Assembly (NCBI GenBank): GCA_946482585.1
Contig: CAMLSI010000041.1
Coordinates: forward strand, 1-16,887
Direction of reading: 5' to 3'
Length of the DNA: 16,887 nucleotides
Origin: an uncultured Lysobacteraceae bacterium
GTDB taxonomy: Bacteria > Pseudomonadota > Gammaproteobacteria > Xanthomonadales > Rhodanobacteraceae
The position numbers were made by a program, and so were the translations under genes. Below the pieces are notes generated by a model, which searched no databases, had not been told where the DNA came from, and was given only the letters and a program-made list of their open reading frames with translations. Within the stretch, counting starts at the first letter, position 1, and every line of letters begins with the position of its first letter. This document shows positions 13,847 through 16,887 of the stretch, piece by piece.

Positions 13847-16243
13847 TCAATCCACCGCCACCACGCGCAGCTCGCGAGTCTCGCTGCGTCCGTGGTCGTC
13901 GACGACGCGCGCGACGTGCGCGCCCGCGGCGAGCGGCTGCCAGAACAGCGTCTCGCCAGCCTGTGCGGCGCCCACGTAGCCGTCGTCCACGAACCAGTAG
14001 ACCTCGCGCACGCCCGCATCCACGGTCGCGCTGAACGCGATGCGCGCGTCGTTCGCGCTGTCGCTGCGCCGCGCGCGCACCGTATACGCCGCGCCGCGCA
14101 CCGGCGACGTGATCCGCGGCGCGTCGCCGCTGCCGCGCAGTCCGCAGTCGGCGTCGGGCGGCGGCTTGCGCCGCGGAATGCCGGCCTGCGCGAACACGCG
14201 CGCGAGATCCGAGGGCCAGAATTCGTAAACCTCGGTGCGCGTCGTCGCCGGATCGTAGGGCGGACAGGCGGCCCGTCCGCTGCGCACATCGATCGTGACC
14301 GGCCGGTGCACCGTGCTCACGCGAATCGGCGATTTGCCCGGGATGAACCAGGTCATGCCGCGCTGCGGACACCAGGCGTTCGGCAGATCGCCGCTCGCGA
14401 GACAGATTTCCACTTTGCGCACGCCGTCGGGCACCGTCCAAGCCGGTTCGGCCAGGTTGCGGTCGCGCGCGAGGATCGCGTCGGCGATACGGAAGAACAG
14501 CGGCGCCGCGGTCTCGACACCGATCAGCGCCGGATTGCCGGCGCCGTCGAAGTTGCCCATCCAGACGACGAGCACGTAGGGCCCGAAGATGCCCGCGGTC
14601 CAGGCATCGCGAAAACCCCAGGACGTGCCGGTCTTCCAGTAGATCGGCAGCCGCGCCGGCGTGGCCGTCGTCGCTTCGTCGGGCCGCGGATTCTGCCGCA
14701 GCATGTCCAGGGTCATGAAGCTCGTCGCGTCGCTGAGCAGGCGCACGCCATCGCCGGCAGCCGCATCGGCGCGCAGGCGCAGCGGCCTGAGCACGCCGCG
14801 ATTGGCGAGCATCGCGTACAGGGTCGCAAGTTCCTGCATCGTCACTTCGCCGCCGCCGAGCACGAGCGCGAGGCCGTAGTGCCGTTCGCTCGCCAGGCGG
14901 CTGATGCCGGCACGCCGGAGGAATTCGTAGAGATTTGGTTCGGCGAGCTGCGAGGCGACCCAGACGGCCGGAATGTTGCGGCTGCGGATCAGCGCCTCCG
15001 TCGCAGTCACCGGACCCAGGAAACGCCCGTCGTAGTTTTCCGGCATGAAGGGGCCGAACGCGGTCGGCACGTCGCGCAGCACAGTGCGCGGATGCAGCAC
15101 GCCCTGATCCATGCCGAGCGCATAGATGAACGGTTTCAGCGTCGATCCCGGCGAGCGCTTCGCGGCCGTACCGTTGACCTGGCCCGCGATCGCTGCATCG
15201 GCATAGTCGGCCGAACCGACGAGTGCCTTGACGCTCATGTCGCGCGTGTCGACGAGCAGCGCGGCCGCATTGTCGATGCCGCGCAAGCGCTCGCGCTGCA
15301 GGGTCTCGCGCAACTGCCGCTCGACCGTGCGCTGCAGGCCCGCGTCGATGGTCGTGTCGATGCGCGGCGCGACTTTTCCGTCGAGCCGCGCTTCGCGCAG
15401 CACCTGCTCCATCGCGTGCGGCGCAATGAACGGCAGCTGCGCCGGCGCATGCAGGTCGAGCGGCAGCCGCATCAGCGCGTCAGTGAGCGCATCGACCGCA
15501 TGCGCCTCGCGCCAGCGCGCATAGAGACGAGCGCGCGCGGCGCGCAGCCCGCGATTGAGCTTGTCGTCGCCGTCGGCGACCTGCGCATCGCGCAGGCGCC
15601 GCGTCGGGTCCTGCGGGATCACCGCGAGCGTGAGCACTTCGGGCAGCGCGAGGTCCTGCGGCCGCTTGCCGAAATACACCAGGCTCGCCGCGGCCACCCC
15701 TTCGACGTTGCGGCCGTAGGGCGCGTAGTTCAGATACGCTTCCAGAATGTCATCTTTGGAATAGCGCAGCTCCAGCCAGACTGCGCGCGCGACCTGCTCG
15801 GCCTTGCCGAGCGGACTGCGCGTATTGAGCCGGTACATCAGCCGCGCGAGCTGCATGGTCAGGGTCGAACCGCCCTGCCGGTTGCCGCCCTGCACGTAGC
15901 TGATCCAGGCGCCGCGCACGAGGCTGACCGGATTGAATCCGGGATGCCAGCGAAACCACGCGTCCTCGTGCAGTTGCACGGCCTCGACCAGCGCCGGCGG
16001 CATCTGCGCGAGCGGTAGCCATTGCCGGTACTTGTCGTCATCGCTCAGGGTCAACCGCAGCAATTCGCCGTTCGCGCCGTAGAGCGCCGTCGACGAATCC
16101 GCATGCGCCGACAGCGGCGCATGCGGATACAGCCGGATCGCGAAAAGCACGATCGCGATTAGCGCGATCGCGACCAGAGTGTTCTGCCAGCGCAGCACGA
16201 GTCGCCACGCCGACAGAACCGCTCGCTGCAAACCCGCCTTCAT
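13847..16243 (-). CDS. pbpC: Penicillin-binding protein 1C
   Basis: PBP1C is a bifunctional peptidoglycan synthase of the inner membrane. This 798-aa protein has one N-terminal membrane helix (about 21-38). Its glycosyltransferase domain shows Glu93-Asp94 in HEDAWFRWHPGFNP, RQGGSTLTMQL (122-132) and the second-site ILEAYLN (166-172). Its transpeptidase domain shows Ser367-x-x-Lys370 in SPGSTLKPF, SRN (421-423) and KTGTSWGFRDAW (537-548). The final 100 residues match the C-terminal domain typical of PBP1C. All catalytic motifs are intact, and the length fits the family. The ATG at 16243 precedes the membrane helix; it follows the macroglobulin gene after 20 bp with only a weak AGG before it. 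The pairing with the macroglobulin gene is the common arrangement in proteobacteria. Confidence 0.96.
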   Translation of the reverse strand: MKAGLQRAVLSAWRLVLRWQNTLVAIALIAIVLFAIRLYPHAPLSAHADSSTALYGANGELLRLTLSDDDKYRQWLPLAQMPPALVEAVQLHEDAWFRWHPGFNPVSLVRGAWISYVQGGNRQGGSTLTMQLARLMYRLNTRSPLGKAEQVARAVWLELRYSKDDILEAYLNYAPYGRNVEGVAAASLVYFGKRPQDLALPEVLTLAVIPQDPTRRLRDAQVADGDDKLNRGLRAARARLYARWREAHAVDALTDALMRLPLDLHAPAQLPFIAPHAMEQVLREARLDGKVAPRIDTTIDAGLQRTVERQLRETLQRERLRGIDNAAALLVDTRDMSVKALVGSADYADAAIAGQVNGTAAKRSPGSTLKPFIYALGMDQGVLHPRTVLRDVPTAFGPFMPENYDGRFLGPVTATEALIRSRNIPAVWVASQLAEPNLYEFLRRAGISRLASERHYGLALVLGGGEVTMQELATLYAMLANRGVLRPLRLRADAAAGDGVRLLSDATSFMTLDMLRQNPRPDEATTATPARLPIYWKTGTSWGFRDAWTAGIFGPYVLVVWMGNFDGAGNPALIGVETAAPLFFRIADAILARDRNLAEPAWTVPDGVRKVEICLASGDLPNAWCPQRGMTWFIPGKSPIRVSTVHRPVTIDVRSGRAACPPYDPATTRTEVYEFWPSDLARVFAQAGIPRRKPPPDADCGLRGSGDAPRITSPVRGAAYTVRARRSDSANDARIAFSATVDAGVREVYWFVDDGYVGAAQAGETLFWQPLAAGAHVARVVDDHGRSETRELRVVAVD

Positions 16244-16263
16244 CGGCCTGCCCGTACTTCGCT

Positions 16264-16887
16264 TCAGTCCGGCTTGACCACCGTGATGCGCCCGCCCAGC
16301 GACTGCGCCTGCACCGTGCGCTCGTACATCGATTCCGCATAGGCCGGCGGCACAACGAAGCTGCCGACGTTGGTCGCCTTGATGCGATAGACGAACTCGC
16401 GCACCGACTGCATCGCGGTACCGTAGATCACGACGCGATCGTCCCGCACGTCGGCGTAGTCGGGCATCCAGGTCGAGCTCGCGAGACCGACCGTGCTGCG
16501 CCATGCCGGGGCCGCCGTTTCGGCTGCGCCTTCCTCGCCCTCTTCCGCAGGCGCCGGCGTCGCCGGAATTTCCTGCACGACTTCGAAGCCGCCCGGCAGC
16601 AGATCGATCACGGCCGTGTCGCCGACGCCGTCGGCGCGCGTCGAACGGATCTTGAGCTTGACGAGGATTTCCTGGCCGAGCTCGACCTTGTCGATCACCT
16701 TGCCGCCGGCATCGGTGTACTCGCGCACGATCTCGAGACCTTCCTTGATCTCCTTGGCCGGCGGATTGCGGTCGAAACCACCCTGCGCGACGCTGTACCA
16801 CGCATTCAGCGTCGCCTCGTTCGTGATGCGCACGCCGCCGGCGGTGCCGCTGAACGTCGCGCTGAGCACGAGACCTTCCGCCTTCGC
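16264..16887 (-). CDS. Bacterial alpha-2-macroglobulin (YfhM type), C-terminal part (cut by window edge)
   Basis: Only the last 207 residues are in the window; the gene begins beyond position 16887. The segment contains LNAWYSVAQGGFDRNPP, a beta-rich receptor-binding-like domain, an LPGGFEVVQE stretch, an acidic Ala/Glu-rich insert (near EEGEEGAAE), TWMPDYADVRDDRVVIYG, and the end ESMYERTVQAQSLGGRITVV. The last of these is characteristic of YfhM-type macroglobulins. These are periplasmic lipoproteins thought to trap invading proteases and to work with PBP1C, whose gene follows after 20 bp. The bait region, any thioester motif and the lipobox would lie outside the window, so the subtype cannot be verified fully. 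Confidence 0.93.
   Translation of the reverse strand, partial: AKAEGLVLSATFSGTAGGVRITNEATLNAWYSVAQGGFDRNPPAKEIKEGLEIVREYTDAGGKVIDKVELGQEILVKLKIRSTRADGVGDTAVIDLLPGGFEVVQEIPATPAPAEEGEEGAAETAAPAWRSTVGLASSTWMPDYADVRDDRVVIYGTAMQSVREFVYRIKATNVGSFVVPPAYAESMYERTVQAQSLGGRITVVKPD

Noticed and set aside
13892..16018. 708-aa plus-strand open frame opposite pbpC
   Set aside because: Arg/His/Ala-rich shadow of a gene with all catalytic motifs intact on the other strand.

Overview
The window is about 70% GC, densely packed and bacterial. The gene content (a YjfI/PspA-like/YqiJ-type cluster, a FecI/FecR/TonB-dependent receptor cluster, and pbpC following a YfhM-type alpha-2-macroglobulin gene) points to a gammaproteobacterium. 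The multi-domain secreted protein with Ig-like and fibronectin-III modules resembles proteins common in Lysobacterales (Xanthomonadales), perhaps Rhodanobacteraceae. That placement is an inference from protein style, not a database match. No rRNA, tRNA, CRISPR array, insertion sequence or prophage was seen.

Layout. (1) 1-1603, minus strand: a tight operon of four genes: a YjfI-like (DUF2170) protein, a PspA-like coiled-coil protein with a Lys/Ala/Pro-rich tail, a small protein that looks like two ribbon-helix-helix units in tandem, and the start of a YqiJ-like membrane protein cut by the window edge. Its upstream region carries two AT-rich 13-bp palindromes in tandem (1657-1669 and 1672-1684), the clearest unexplained regulatory signal in the window. 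(2) 1756-5877, plus strand: an exported 324-aa protein of unknown function, then a 969-aa secreted beta-rich multidomain protein, ended by a UUCG-loop hairpin and a strong intrinsic terminator. (3) 6120-8826, minus strand: a decayed gene and an intact relative of the same family of exported proteins (motif PDGxGQVLxYPYYTV), separated by a small 93-aa gene. (4) 9012-13788, plus strand: tonB, a FecI-type ECF sigma factor, a FecR-type anti-sigma protein and a FecA-type TonB-dependent receptor with an N-terminal signalling domain. This is a self-contained cell-surface signalling and uptake module with its own energy transducer. (5) 13847-16887, minus strand: pbpC (penicillin-binding protein 1C) directly behind the 3' end of a bacterial alpha-2-macroglobulin gene.

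How the genes work together. The receptor cluster fits the known FecIRA logic: the loaded receptor signals through its N-terminal domain to FecR in the periplasm, FecR releases the sigma factor, and TonB powers uptake. PBP1C and the macroglobulin form the usual pair, in which a periplasmic protease trap is linked to peptidoglycan repair. The leftmost operon is probably an envelope or membrane-stress module related to the Psp/YjfI-YjfJ and YqiJ/flotillin systems. Its small putative DNA-binding protein and the paired palindromes make it the best candidate here for an undescribed regulatory circuit, though that link is a hypothesis only.
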